The notes under the pieces: generated by a model
What the model saw: the letters and a program-made list of their open reading frames with translations, nothing else
Databases searched by the model: none
What the model was told of the DNA's origin: nothing
Program-made: the position numbers and the translations under genes
NCBI GenBank assembly: GCA_023423835.1
Contig: JAFAEW010000044.1
Coordinates: 1-47,939 of the forward strand
Source: Bacteroidota bacterium
Lineage (GTDB): Bacteria; Bacteroidota; Bacteroidia; Chitinophagales; Chitinophagaceae
Direction of reading: 5' to 3'
DNA length: 47,939 bases
In this document: positions 16,642-25,023 of the stretch, one piece after another
Numbering within the stretch: the stretch's first letter is position 1
Layout: every line of letters begins with the position of its first letter

Positions 16642-16696
16642 ATGGCATAATTAGAACCGCCATTTGTAAAACTTTTTTTGAGGCCGATCGCAATAT

Positions 16697-18157
16697 TTAT
16701 TGCGGCACTTCAGAGTACACAATGTGCAACCTCATCCGGTATTGCTCATTATTTCCACCACCCAACCGAACTCTACCAATGGCCGGTGCGTTGAGGGCCG
16801 ACAGTGTTGTACCGGTAAATACGGGGAACTTATTGGTTTCGGTAATCGAAACGAAATCGTTGAAAGGCGCAAATAAAATAAGATCATACGGATTGTCACC
16901 TCTTGTGATGATTCCCTGCACGTAACGGGAAATATTAAAGCTATACGCATAGATCGTACCTCCGCCAATTGAATCTTTCTTTTGAAACGGATAGCAGCCA
17001 AATAACTTTTGATTGTTTACAACATAATAGTTGTTGCTGCTTGAGGTATAAGTAACATCGTATGGCAATAAAAACCGCGACATCGAGTCTTTACTGAATG
17101 GCGTCAAAAACAGGTTAGGCGGAAGGAAATAGTTTTCATACGCAAACCCCGGATTCGGCACCTGCTCCATCACAAGTTCGGCACGGTGAATAACGCGGTT
17201 ACTCAAAGAATCCTGCGACAAACCCGGAATTTTAACGGTAGCATAAATTCCCGGATTCGCATCAATAAATATTAGATTCTGGCTCGTATCGGCGGATGCA
17301 AGATAAGTTGCCGCCTGGCTGCCACTTCTATCTCTCTTAATATAATTTACCGACGCGCAATTCAAATCATTGCAACTAAAATAACGCATCGTGGTGTCCA
17401 TCTTTCCGATAGAATCCCTTCTTTTATACCGGTAATAAATAGCCAGTTTCGTGGTTGTATCTATCAGGCTCACCTTCACCAGTGCATTTCCCAGGTTTTG
17501 GGGAACGATCTGTAATCCCTTATTAAAGAAATCAAGGTTAAACAGCGAATCGGTCTTGTACGCCTTAAGTGTATCCATCAGCTTCAATCCATAGCTGTCA
17601 TCGAGCCGGATCCTTAAGGGAGTGGTATCATTTAACAATTTCAGATTCACTCCTTTGCCCGAATGGTTATAGGTGATTTCATTGCCCGCCGGAATAAAAC
17701 TATTGGTAGGATAAACCGAGTCGGCCCTGAGAAACTCTCCCGGACCATCGATCGGAATTTCAAAAACTTTTAAAGAAAGAAGCTGGTTAGAATCACCATA
17801 AGATCCATTATACTTCAAAACCAAAACGACACTGTCGAGCATCAGGCTGTCAGGTGAAACGGGAAAGGTAAAAGGAAATGAAGGCTTCATCTGCATATAG
17901 ACTGAAGCGGTAGTTTTTCCAAATAAAGGATCATCTGTATATCCTAACGTATGCGTAGCCGCCGTGCTTACCCGGGTGAAAGTGTCCGTTGCATTTTTGG
18001 TGATTACATCGAGATACATTTCTTTGGTGTTTACACCATCAACTGCAGGAATCAACTCTCCGCCAATATCGGTTGTTACAATTTTTGTACATCCGAAAAC
18101 AACAAAAGATAAAATAAGAAATAATGGAAATCGTCTCTTATAGAAAGGTAAATTCAT
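16697..18157 (-). CDS. DUF4270 family lipoprotein
   Basis: A 486-residue lipoprotein: short basic N-terminus, hydrophobic core and lipobox VFGC with Cys23 lipidated. The mature protein is beta-rich with many short Ser/Thr/Asp loops ('MLDSVVLVLKYNGSYGDS', 'RVIHRAELVMEQVPNPG'), matching DUF4270, a Bacteroidota-only family. It lacks catalytic signatures that I can see; a structural or surface role is likely but unproven. It starts 6 bases after the GT5-like gene and is almost certainly cotranscribed with it. Confidence 0.88.
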   Translation of the reverse strand: MNLPFYKRRFPLFLILSFVVFGCTKIVTTDIGGELIPAVDGVNTKEMYLDVITKNATDTFTRVSTAATHTLGYTDDPLFGKTTASVYMQMKPSFPFTFPVSPDSLMLDSVVLVLKYNGSYGDSNQLLSLKVFEIPIDGPGEFLRADSVYPTNSFIPAGNEITYNHSGKGVNLKLLNDTTPLRIRLDDSYGLKLMDTLKAYKTDSLFNLDFFNKGLQIVPQNLGNALVKVSLIDTTTKLAIYYRYKRRDSIGKMDTTMRYFSCNDLNCASVNYIKRDRSGSQAATYLASADTSQNLIFIDANPGIYATVKIPGLSQDSLSNRVIHRAELVMEQVPNPGFAYENYFLPPNLFLTPFSKDSMSRFLLPYDVTYTSSSNNYYVVNNQKLFGCYPFQKKDSIGGGTIYAYSFNISRYVQGIITRGDNPYDLILFAPFNDFVSITETNKFPVFTGTTLSALNAPAIGRVRLGGGNNEQYRMRLHIVYSEVPQ

Positions 18158-18163
18158 GAAAAA

Positions 18164-18982
18164 TTACTTGGTCGCAAGCTCGTTATACAATTCTAAATAG
18201 TCTGTTAAATCACTGTCTGTATCGGAATAGGGTAATATCTTTTTACCTTTTACTTTAGAAAATTCTTTCAGCAGGGCGGGATCGGTATTCTCGCTTCCAA
18301 AGGTAATTGCATCCGCATAGGTAGCGCCACCTCTGAACATTGCGGTATTGTTGGCGTCTTTAAAAGCCGCCAGGTCTTTTTCCTTGATATTCGTATGGAT
18401 TAACGCTTTTTCTACAAATGAGTCTCCAAGGCTTTCAGAAAAAGTGTTTTCTCCAATACTGAAAACGATCTTTCCGTGGCTGAAAACCGGTTCTCTCTTA
18501 TAAACCGTCTTGATATAGGCGGGAATCAACCCGGTCATCCATCCACTGCAATGAATGATATCGGGAGGCCATCCGAATTTTTTTACCGTTTCCAATGCTC
18601 CTTTACAATAAAAGATCGTTCTAAGATCATTGTCTTCAAACCATTCATCATTTTCGTCGTGGGTCACAAACTTCCTCTTGAAAAAATCCTCATTGTCGAG
18701 AAAATAAACCTGTAACCTTGCATTTGGAAGACTTGCAACCTTAATTTGTAAAGGGTAATCGTCATCATCAACCGAAACATTTATCCCCGACAATCGTACC
18801 ACTTCATGCAAACGATGACGTCTTTCATTGATGACACCAAACCGCGGCATTATACACCTTACCTCAAAATTATTATCATTGCATTTTATTGCTAATTTGT
18901 TGACAACTTCGGCGAATTCTGTCAATTCAAGATAGGGCGACATCTCGGTTGCAATAAATAAAATTCTTTTCTTTGTTGACAT
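18164..18982 (-). CDS. Glycogen/starch synthase-like half protein (GT5 N-terminal domain only)
   Basis: A 272-residue protein resembling only the N-terminal Rossmann domain of GT5 glycogen synthases: 'RILFIATEMSPYLELTEFAEVVNKLA' aligns with the usual opening of the family, and 'PPDIIHCSGWMTGLIPAYIKTVYK' matches the 'PDIVHxHDWxT' segment. The second GT-B domain, which holds most of the nucleotide-sugar site, is missing (normal enzymes are about 470-500 residues). The ADP-glucose-binding KxGGL motif is replaced by ELTEF (residues 19-23). It is annotated as glycogen/starch synthase in many Bacteroidota but is unlikely to be active alone. It lies back to back with panC. Confidence 0.85.
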   Translation of the reverse strand: MSTKKRILFIATEMSPYLELTEFAEVVNKLAIKCNDNNFEVRCIMPRFGVINERRHRLHEVVRLSGINVSVDDDDYPLQIKVASLPNARLQVYFLDNEDFFKRKFVTHDENDEWFEDNDLRTIFYCKGALETVKKFGWPPDIIHCSGWMTGLIPAYIKTVYKREPVFSHGKIVFSIGENTFSESLGDSFVEKALIHTNIKEKDLAAFKDANNTAMFRGGATYADAITFGSENTDPALLKEFSKVKGKKILPYSDTDSDLTDYLELYNELATK

Positions 18983-19025
18983 TCTTTATCCGTTATTTGG
19001 CGCTTTACTTATAAAAATAAGGTGG

Positions 19026-19033
19026 CAAAGGTA
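19026..19033 (-). promoter_or_regulatory. -7 element for the GT5-like/DUF4270 operon
   Basis: TACCTTTG on the minus strand, exact TAnnTTTG match, 43 bases before the ATG at 18982. It forms a divergent pair with the panC element at 19066-19073. Confidence 0.5.
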
Positions 19034-19065
19034 CGAAAATGGTTTTAATTTAATATTTATATCGA

Positions 19066-19073
19066 TAGTTTTG
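19066..19073 (+). promoter_or_regulatory. -7 element for panC
   Basis: TAGTTTTG, exact TAnnTTTG match, 19 bases before the panC ATG. TTTT (19043-19046) lies 19 bases upstream, one base off the -33 consensus TTTG. Confidence 0.55.
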
Positions 19074-19092
19074 ACCTCTTCCATATTTATCT

Positions 19093-19941
19093 ATGAAGAT
19101 TTTTAAGAAAATAACCGACCTGTCTGCTTATCTGGAAATTCAAAAAAAATCAGGAAAACAAATAGGATTTATTCCCACGATGGGAGCCCTTCATAACGGG
19201 CATCTTAAGCTTCTACAGACCAGTATTGATCATAATGATTTTACAGTTGTAAGCATATTTGTAAACCCTACCCAATTTAACAATACAAAGGATTTTGAAC
19301 GCTATCCGATAACCATTGAGAACGATATTCTGCAACTCGAAAAACATCATGCAGATCTGCTTTTCCTACCTGAAGTAAATGAAATGTATCCGGAAGGAAC
19401 AGAAGATCAACCCAACATCGCTTTGGGCAGGGTGGAAAGCGGGCTCGAAGGCTTTTTTCGCCCGGGTCACTTTCAGGGCGTGGCAACTATTGTAAAAAAA
19501 CTGCTTGAAGCAGTAAGGCCCGATTTCCTTTATATGGGACAAAAAGATTTTCAGCAGTGCATGGTAGTTGCAAAACTTTTACAACTAATGCGCCTGCCCG
19601 CAACACTTGAAATTGTACCAACTCTCCGGGAAGAAAGCGGACTTGCGATGAGTAGCCGGAATATGTTACTCAGTGAAGAAGGCAGAAAGAAGGCGGCAGC
19701 CATATTCGCTGCCTTACAGCATGTGAAGGATAACATTCTGAATGCACCTGTAGAGCAGCTTAAAGAAGAAGCAAAGAAAATAATGACGGATGCCGGGTTT
19801 TCAAAAATAGAATATCTCGAGCTCTGTAAGGCAGATGACCTTTCACCCACTGAAAATTTTGAAAAAGGCCAGAAAGCTGTAATCATTACCGCAGCCTATC
19901 TTGAAGGTGTCAGGTTGATCGACAACCTCTTAATTAACTAA
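19093..19941 (+). CDS. panC: Pantothenate synthetase
   Basis: PanC condenses pantoate and beta-alanine with ATP to give pantothenate (vitamin B5, coenzyme A precursor). The 282-residue length is normal. The nucleotidyltransferase motif is MGALHNGHLKL; further family segments are 'FVNPTQFNNTKDFERYP', 'DFLYMGQKDFQQ' and 'LAMSSRN'. Cytosolic. Next gene, 35 bases on, is panD, which supplies beta-alanine, so two steps of the pathway are neighbours. Confidence 0.97.
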   Translation: MKIFKKITDLSAYLEIQKKSGKQIGFIPTMGALHNGHLKLLQTSIDHNDFTVVSIFVNPTQFNNTKDFERYPITIENDILQLEKHHADLLFLPEVNEMYPEGTEDQPNIALGRVESGLEGFFRPGHFQGVATIVKKLLEAVRPDFLYMGQKDFQQCMVVAKLLQLMRLPATLEIVPTLREESGLAMSSRNMLLSEEGRKKAAAIFAALQHVKDNILNAPVEQLKEEAKKIMTDAGFSKIEYLELCKADDLSPTENFEKGQKAVIITAAYLEGVRLIDNLLIN

Positions 19942-19962
19942 ATATTTTCATTTCTACTTTTA

Positions 19963-19970
19963 TAACTTTG
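19963..19970 (+). promoter_or_regulatory. -7 element directly before panD
   Basis: TAACTTTG, exact TAnnTTTG match. Its last base is only 6 bases before the panD ATG at 19977, so a transcript from here would have little or no leader. No TTTG at the expected -33 position. panD may also be read from the panC promoter. Confidence 0.45.
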
Positions 19971-19976
19971 CGCCCC

Positions 19977-20321
19977 ATGCAAATACAAGTACTCAAATCG
20001 AAGGTTCACCGGGCTTCCATCACCGAGGCCAATTTGAATTATGTAGGAAGTCTTACCCTCGATCAGGATTTAATGGACGCTGCCAACTTCATTGAAAATG
20101 AGAAAGTACAGGTAGTGAATGTTAATACCGGAACACGCCTTGAAACTTATCTGATAAAAGGTAAACGGGGCAGCGGCACGGTTTGCCTTAACGGTCCGGC
20201 AGCTCGGCTTGGCGCGGTCGGAGATATTGTCATCATCATATCCTATGCACTGATGGATTTTGAGGAAGCGAAAAAATTTGATCCCTCGGTTGTTTTCCCG
20301 AAAGAAGGTAACAAGCTTTAG
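19977..20321 (+). CDS. panD: Aspartate 1-decarboxylase
   Basis: PanD makes beta-alanine from aspartate with a pyruvoyl cofactor produced by self-cleavage. The cleavage site is at the textbook place, Gly24-Ser25 (NYVGSLTLD), and 'GPAARLGAVGDIVIIISYA' and Tyr/Asn/Thr residues of the active site (NVNTGTRLETY) are present. The ATG at 19977 gives 114 residues, normal for the family, and places Gly-Ser at 24-25; the in-frame TTG nine bases upstream falls inside the -7 element and is rejected as start. Confidence 0.97.
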   Translation: MQIQVLKSKVHRASITEANLNYVGSLTLDQDLMDAANFIENEKVQVVNVNTGTRLETYLIKGKRGSGTVCLNGPAARLGAVGDIVIIISYALMDFEEAKKFDPSVVFPKEGNKL

Positions 20322-20374
20322 AATAGAAGCTTTTCTTCTTTGTTTTCACTTCTGATTATCGCTACATTTACACT

Positions 20375-20878
20375 ATGCAAAATGTAGATTTCGTTCCCGG
20401 AAAAATCATGGACCGGGAAAAATTAAACCGCTTTATTAACTCAGAAAGGGTAAAGGGAAAAACCTTCGCATTTACCAATGGCTGCTTTGATATTTTACAT
20501 GAAGGCCATATCTATTCTCTATCCGCGGCGGCAAGGGAAGCCAACTTTCTGATAGTCGGACTAAACAGCGACAGCAGCGTTAAAAAATTAAAAGGCACCG
20601 CCAGGCCGGTTCATAATCAACATTCGAGGGCACTTATTCTTGCCTCCCTGCTGATCGTTGATGCGGTAGTTGTTTTTGAAGAAGAAACACCGGAAGAACT
20701 GCTGAAGCTGATCCGTCCCGATGTATATATAAAAGGAGGCGATTATACAATTGAACAACTGGCGGGACATGAAATCGTAGAAGGTTATGGCGGAAAAATA
20801 ATTATCCATCCCTTTTTAAACGGCTTTTCCACCACTTCCACCGTCAATAAAATTAAAGAAGCGGGAAAGGATAGCTGA
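20375..20878 (+). CDS. D-glycero-beta-D-manno-heptose 1-phosphate adenylyltransferase (RfaE2/HldE C-domain type)
   Basis: A 167-residue nucleotidyltransferase with the cytidylyltransferase-like signature GCFDILHEGHIYSL (HxGH class), 'GLNSDSSVKKLKG', 'VVVFEEETPEELLKLIRPDVYIKGGDYT' and the C-terminal 'FSTTSTVNKIK'. This matches the stand-alone adenylyltransferase that forms ADP-heptose for lipopolysaccharide core synthesis; the kinase domain found in E. coli HldE is absent and must be separate. Start ATG at 20375; TACATTTA upstream is one base off the -7 consensus. 53 bases after panD. Confidence 0.9.
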   Translation: MQNVDFVPGKIMDREKLNRFINSERVKGKTFAFTNGCFDILHEGHIYSLSAAAREANFLIVGLNSDSSVKKLKGTARPVHNQHSRALILASLLIVDAVVVFEEETPEELLKLIRPDVYIKGGDYTIEQLAGHEIVEGYGGKIIIHPFLNGFSTTSTVNKIKEAGKDS

Positions 20879-20968
20879 AATTTATTGTTGAAAAAGATTG
20901 TTACCTTTAAACGATTCAACAACTGCGGTTAAACATTCTATTAATTATTCACCTCAAAATAATCAATT

Positions 20969-21205
20969 ATGCCAAACAGCAGGAAAAGACACAAACATCA
21001 AAATCATCAGATTCAGCACCACGTTAAAAAAGATAAGGGAAGGGCTTCACTCGTCTTAATGGTGATCATCGGCGTTTTTGGATTACTTATCGGAGGCTTT
21101 GCGAGTGAAGCAAATATTCTATGGATTTTCGTATGTGCCTTAATCGGAGCTTTTACAGGATATCTGATCGGAAGAAATATGGACCGGTCGTTAAGCAGTA
21201 AATAA
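20969..21205 (+). CDS. Small two-span membrane protein of unknown function
   Basis: A 78-residue protein. Residues 1-27 are very basic and rich in His, Gln and Asn (RKRHKHQNHQIQHHVKKDK), followed by two membrane segments (about 28-44 and 50-67, the second with small-residue motif GAFTGYLIG) and a short tail. The positive-inside rule puts both ends in the cytoplasm. Family not recognised; the His-rich head may bind metal or nucleic acid, but that is only a guess. It converges with the FUSC gene. Confidence 0.75.
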   Translation: MPNSRKRHKHQNHQIQHHVKKDKGRASLVLMVIIGVFGLLIGGFASEANILWIFVCALIGAFTGYLIGRNMDRSLSSK

Positions 21206-21213
21206 TCCGGCAA

Positions 21214-23436
21214 TCAGGCAGAAGCGGCTTTCATTTTTTCGGTAACGCGTCTGATGTCAATTGCGAACTTTGAGATGAAATAAAACTGATCTGCTATTGC
21301 TTTAAACTCCGACAGACTCTTACGGGTATCTGTATCTATTAATCCTTGATTTAATTCTGATTGCCGCTTTTCGAGCAGCGCTTCCACCTGATTGAATATT
21401 TCCTTTTTTGTGTTTAACGGCCCTTCCTCTGAAACCTTCTTATCGCTCAATAGCTGCTGGGTAACCTCAAACTGTCGCACAATCTCTTCAATTATCGGAA
21501 CAAATTGCTGCGACGCGTATTTTGCTGCCAGTGGACGCATGTAATAAGCGAGGGTTGCAATATGAGAAGCGAGGGTATGGTTTAATACCACAAATTCAAA
21601 TATCAGTGCACTGTTTTTTCTTTTGCTTTTAGGTTCTGAAAGCAAACGGGTAAATGCATTGGATAAATTGGCTATCGATACAAAAGCGTTTTTTCTTTTC
21701 ACCTTGTAATCTGTTTCCGGAACCGGATTGCCGGTATATACATCTGCAATCACCATGAAATAATCCTTGTTGTCTGAAATAGCGGTACACATGGTGGTAT
21801 TAATCTGCTCCTTCTCCCAGGAAGGAACGAGAAAAAAGCTCGCCAGAAATGCAATTGCAGAACCGATGCCCGTATCGAGCAAACGGTCATAGAGTGCGGT
21901 CATAAAAGGCAGCGGACTGATCAGATGGAAGAGCAATAATACATAGGGCGTAAGTAAAACGACGCCCCACAAATAATTTCGCCTGATGGTTGTGTAGGTA
22001 GCAATCATAAAAAATATCATCAGGGCAAACAAGGTCGATTTATCTTCCACAAATATCAGTATAACCATTCCGATCACGGCTCCGGCAATCGTTCCGAGTA
22101 CCCGCTGAATATTGCGTTTTTTACTCAGTGCATAATTAGGCCGGAGAATGATTATCGTGGTCATCATGATCCAATATCCGTGGCCGAGTGGAAAGAAAAT
22201 GCTTACAATGTAGGCAGAGAGTGCGGCTATGCTAACCCTTACCGCATGGCGGAAAGTATTTGATTTTAAACTGAGGTTGTTGGCAAACAATCTGAATTCA
22301 ATATTTTGCTTCGAAATGAACCGGTCATAATCCAGCTCAGAATATGACTTATTGATCTTTCTTTTATAGGTTGTGTATAGTTGAATGACATGAATCCGTT
22401 CAACCATGTCTTCTATATTATCGAAAATGTGACGAAGGCTGATGAATCCAGCCACGTTACCGGCATTTCTATGGTCAGCCACATACTGCCGGTAATACAG
22501 TTTTGTGTCTTTCAACAGATCCTTCAGGCTGTTGGAAGGAAAGGCAGGACGATCGCTCTTAATGGCCACTCCCGTTAAATTTATTTCTTTTACCAACGCC
22601 AGGATAAGCCGTCTGAACCGTTGAAGAATGTCGGTTCCCTGAAAATAAGTGTGCAACGCTTTATAATCCTGGTAAGAAGTAGTTACCCTTTCAAACAGAT
22701 CCACGATTTCCACAAAAATTACCACCAGTGTTCGACCGGTATTGGTGGTTTCTTTGATGATATTGCGGCTTTTGAAAAGGAGTTCCCGGATAAGATTTTG
22801 TTTATCCTGCAGTTTTATCTGTTGTTGCAGCATTTGCTGGTAAACGTCTTCATAATCTACCGTTTCACCGTAAAACTGCGACCTTATCCTTAAATATTCT
22901 GCCGTTTCCAGGAAACAATCGCCGAGCTCCTGCTTGATGAGTTTAAATGGCCGGAAGCTGTACAACAGCAAACTCAGCAAAGTATACCAGAGCCCGCCTG
23001 CCAAAATCAGGAGCGAATTGATCAGCGGGTCAACTCCAATGTGCGATTGACGCAGGCTCAAAACCATTACCAGCAATGCAGCAAGTCCGATACTGCTTGC
23101 ACGGGCGCCAAAAACGCCGATCATTGAAAAAACAAAACAAATAATTACGATGTTAATTCCAAGTAAGACCGGATAGGGAGCAATGAGTGCGGTAATGTAG
23201 CTCACCAAAAAGATGATAAGACTACAGGCAAGCATTCCGTTTCGCCGGTGTTGAATCGGTCCGGGATTGTCGGTTACCGTAACACCGAGTGCGCCAAGTG
23301 ACACGATCGTTCCGGTGGCAAGGTGTCCAAAATAGTTCAACACCAGGGCAGGAATTAAGATACCGGCAGTAATTCTTAATCCCTCACTCAGATAGCGGCT
23401 GTTAACAAAATTCTTATACTCATTCAAATAATTCAT
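21214..23436 (-). CDS. FUSC/YccS-YhfK family inner-membrane protein
   Basis: A 740-residue membrane protein with two groups of membrane segments (about residues 20-165 and 355-495) separated by a long helical cytosolic part, and a helical C-terminal domain. This is the YccS/YhfK layout of the FUSC (fusaric acid resistance protein-like) superfamily: duplicated six-span units, the second with 'FPLGHGYWIMMTTIIILRPN' and 'RVLGTIAGAVIG'. Such proteins are putative efflux or envelope transporters; the substrate is unknown. The frame is open upstream, but the ATG at 23436 begins the typical N-terminus and avoids overlap with the next gene. Probably cotranscribed with the small gene at 23516. Confidence 0.88.
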   Translation of the reverse strand: MNYLNEYKNFVNSRYLSEGLRITAGILIPALVLNYFGHLATGTIVSLGALGVTVTDNPGPIQHRRNGMLACSLIIFLVSYITALIAPYPVLLGINIVIICFVFSMIGVFGARASSIGLAALLVMVLSLRQSHIGVDPLINSLLILAGGLWYTLLSLLLYSFRPFKLIKQELGDCFLETAEYLRIRSQFYGETVDYEDVYQQMLQQQIKLQDKQNLIRELLFKSRNIIKETTNTGRTLVVIFVEIVDLFERVTTSYQDYKALHTYFQGTDILQRFRRLILALVKEINLTGVAIKSDRPAFPSNSLKDLLKDTKLYYRQYVADHRNAGNVAGFISLRHIFDNIEDMVERIHVIQLYTTYKRKINKSYSELDYDRFISKQNIEFRLFANNLSLKSNTFRHAVRVSIAALSAYIVSIFFPLGHGYWIMMTTIIILRPNYALSKKRNIQRVLGTIAGAVIGMVILIFVEDKSTLFALMIFFMIATYTTIRRNYLWGVVLLTPYVLLLFHLISPLPFMTALYDRLLDTGIGSAIAFLASFFLVPSWEKEQINTTMCTAISDNKDYFMVIADVYTGNPVPETDYKVKRKNAFVSIANLSNAFTRLLSEPKSKRKNSALIFEFVVLNHTLASHIATLAYYMRPLAAKYASQQFVPIIEEIVRQFEVTQQLLSDKKVSEEGPLNTKKEIFNQVEALLEKRQSELNQGLIDTDTRKSLSEFKAIADQFYFISKFAIDIRRVTEKMKAASA

Positions 23437-23515
23437 ATCCTGCCCTGAATAAATTTGCAAACGATCATGAGGAAAAAAAGCAGCATCAGCTCCAATTCCG
23501 CCAACGCATTTCCTG

Positions 23516-23767
23516 TCAGCAAAAATCTTCCTTATCCTCTCTTTCTCTTTCGCTGATGGCATCGAGAACTGCTTCCTTTATTAAAGGATTTGTGTTTGCA
23601 GGTTTAAAGATCGCCCTGTTATTTTCGTTCTCAATGGTAAATGTCAAAGCCGGTTCAATAAATAACACGCCGGAATAACCTTTGGTTCCGTCTGAAAGTG
23701 TAATGGGATGAAAATCGAGTTGGTATTCCTTTCCATTAACCATACAGGAGGTTTTATTCATTGACAT
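23516..23767 (-). CDS. Small protein upstream of the FUSC gene, unknown function
   Basis: An 83-residue soluble protein with a beta-rich centre ('MVNGKEYQLDFHPITLSDG', 'GYSGVLFIEPALTFTIEN') and a charged helix at the end (ISEREREDKEDFC). No signal peptide. ATG at 23767 or two codons later. A TATTTTTG element lies 16 bases upstream, supporting expression. The stop lies 79 bases before the FUSC start, so the two are likely one operon. Family not recognised. Confidence 0.65.
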   Translation of the reverse strand: MSMNKTSCMVNGKEYQLDFHPITLSDGTKGYSGVLFIEPALTFTIENENNRAIFKPANTNPLIKEAVLDAISEREREDKEDFC

Positions 23768-23782
23768 AATCTTTCATTTGGT

Positions 23783-23790
23783 CAAAAATA
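23783..23790 (-). promoter_or_regulatory. -7 element for the small gene-FUSC operon
   Basis: TATTTTTG on the minus strand, exact TAnnTTTG match, 16 bases before the ATG at 23767. A TTTG lies 16 bases further upstream (23810-23807), slightly closer than usual. Confidence 0.55.
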
Positions 23791-23969
23791 AGGATTTTAA
23801 AAACCGCAAAGGTGCAGCAGCCGATCCAAATGCATTCGTTGCATTTCGATAAAGCAGTGAGGTAAAGAAAAATGAGCAGAATTGATTTAAATTTACCGCT
23901 TCACGCGCTGAAAGATTAAAAAAGGCAAAAAACCCATCAGCTAAAAAACCGTATCAATTTACATTATCC

Positions 23970-23977
23970 TATATTTG
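23970..23977 (+). promoter_or_regulatory. -7 element for pdhA
   Basis: TATATTTG, exact TAnnTTTG match, 20 bases before the GTG start of pdhA. No clear -33 TTTG. Confidence 0.5.
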
Positions 23978-23997
23978 CGGCTCAAATAACTTGAATA

Positions 23998-24993
23998 GTG
24001 CCAACAAAATTTTCTAAAGAAACTTATTTATACTGGTATGAGCTGATGCAGCTCATCCGACAGTTTGAATTAAAGGCTGAAGAAATGTACAAGATGGCGG
24101 GAAAGATCAGAGGATTTTTCCATGCTTATATCGGCCAGGAAGCCATCGCTGCCGGATGTATGACGGCCACCCGTGAAGAAGATCCCTTTATAACCGGCTA
24201 TCGCGATCACGGCCTTGCTATTGCAAAAGGCGTGAGTCCCGAGAGTTGTATGGCCGAACTTTATGGTAAAGCAACCGGAAATGCCAAAGGCAAAGGCGGA
24301 AGCATGCACTTTTTCAGTAAAGAACACCATTTTTATGGGGGCCACGGAATTGTGGGAGCGCAGATTGGTGTGGGAGCAGGAATTGCATTTGCAGAAAAAT
24401 ATAAAAATACCGACAACGTAACCCTTTGCTTTTTTGGAGATGGTGCTGCCAGACAAGGAATTCTGCACGAAACCTTCAATCTTGCCATGACCTGGAAACT
24501 GCCCGTTGTTTTTATCTGCGAAAATAACCATTATGCAATGGGAACCTCAGTTGAAAGAACGTCAAATGTGATTGACATCTACACCCTTGCAGATGCTTAC
24601 GATATGCCGGGCGACAAGGCCGATGGAATGACACCTGAATCTGTACACGAAGCGGTGGCAAGAGCGGTAAAAAGGGCGAGAGAAAAAGGTGGTCCCACCC
24701 TGCTCGAACTGAAAACCTATCGCTATAAGGGCCACTCGATCTCAGATCCCGCAAAATATCGCACAAAGGAAGAAGTAGAACAGTACAAAGAACGTGATCC
24801 GATCGCAATTGTGCTGAAAACGATCAAAGACAACAAGATCGCTTCCGACCAGGAAATCGCCGCTATTGATGAAAGGGTGAACCAGATTGTTGAACAAAGC
24901 GTAAAATTTGCCGAAGAAAGTGCATGGCCGGGCGATGACGAAGTACTGAAGGACGTTTATGTAGATCAGAATTATCCATTCATAACCGATTAA
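23998..24993 (+). CDS. pdhA: Pyruvate dehydrogenase E1 component, alpha subunit
   Basis: E1-alpha of the pyruvate dehydrogenase complex, which uses thiamine diphosphate to decarboxylate pyruvate. The 331-residue length fits. The ThDP/Mg motif is GDGAARQG (147-154) ending in NN (176-177); 'RGFFHAYIGQEAIAAG', 'YRDHGLAIAKG' and the phosphorylation-loop-like 'YRYKGHSISDPAKYR' are intact. The start is a GTG at 23998: no in-frame ATG exists before residue 17 and the N-terminus (KFSKETYLYWYELM) is typical. The beta subunit is not adjacent. A TPR membrane protein and ribH follow in the same direction. Confidence 0.96.
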   Translation: MPTKFSKETYLYWYELMQLIRQFELKAEEMYKMAGKIRGFFHAYIGQEAIAAGCMTATREEDPFITGYRDHGLAIAKGVSPESCMAELYGKATGNAKGKGGSMHFFSKEHHFYGGHGIVGAQIGVGAGIAFAEKYKNTDNVTLCFFGDGAARQGILHETFNLAMTWKLPVVFICENNHYAMGTSVERTSNVIDIYTLADAYDMPGDKADGMTPESVHEAVARAVKRAREKGGPTLLELKTYRYKGHSISDPAKYRTKEEVEQYKERDPIAIVLKTIKDNKIASDQEIAAIDERVNQIVEQSVKFAEESAWPGDDEVLKDVYVDQNYPFITD

Positions 24994-25023
24994 TAATAAT
25001 AAAACAATTCTCAAAAAAAGTAT

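Noticed and set aside
16615..16696. Possible SAM riboswitch before metK
   Set aside because: Only 82 bases are available and no suitable stem pattern is visible; a simple -7 element is there.
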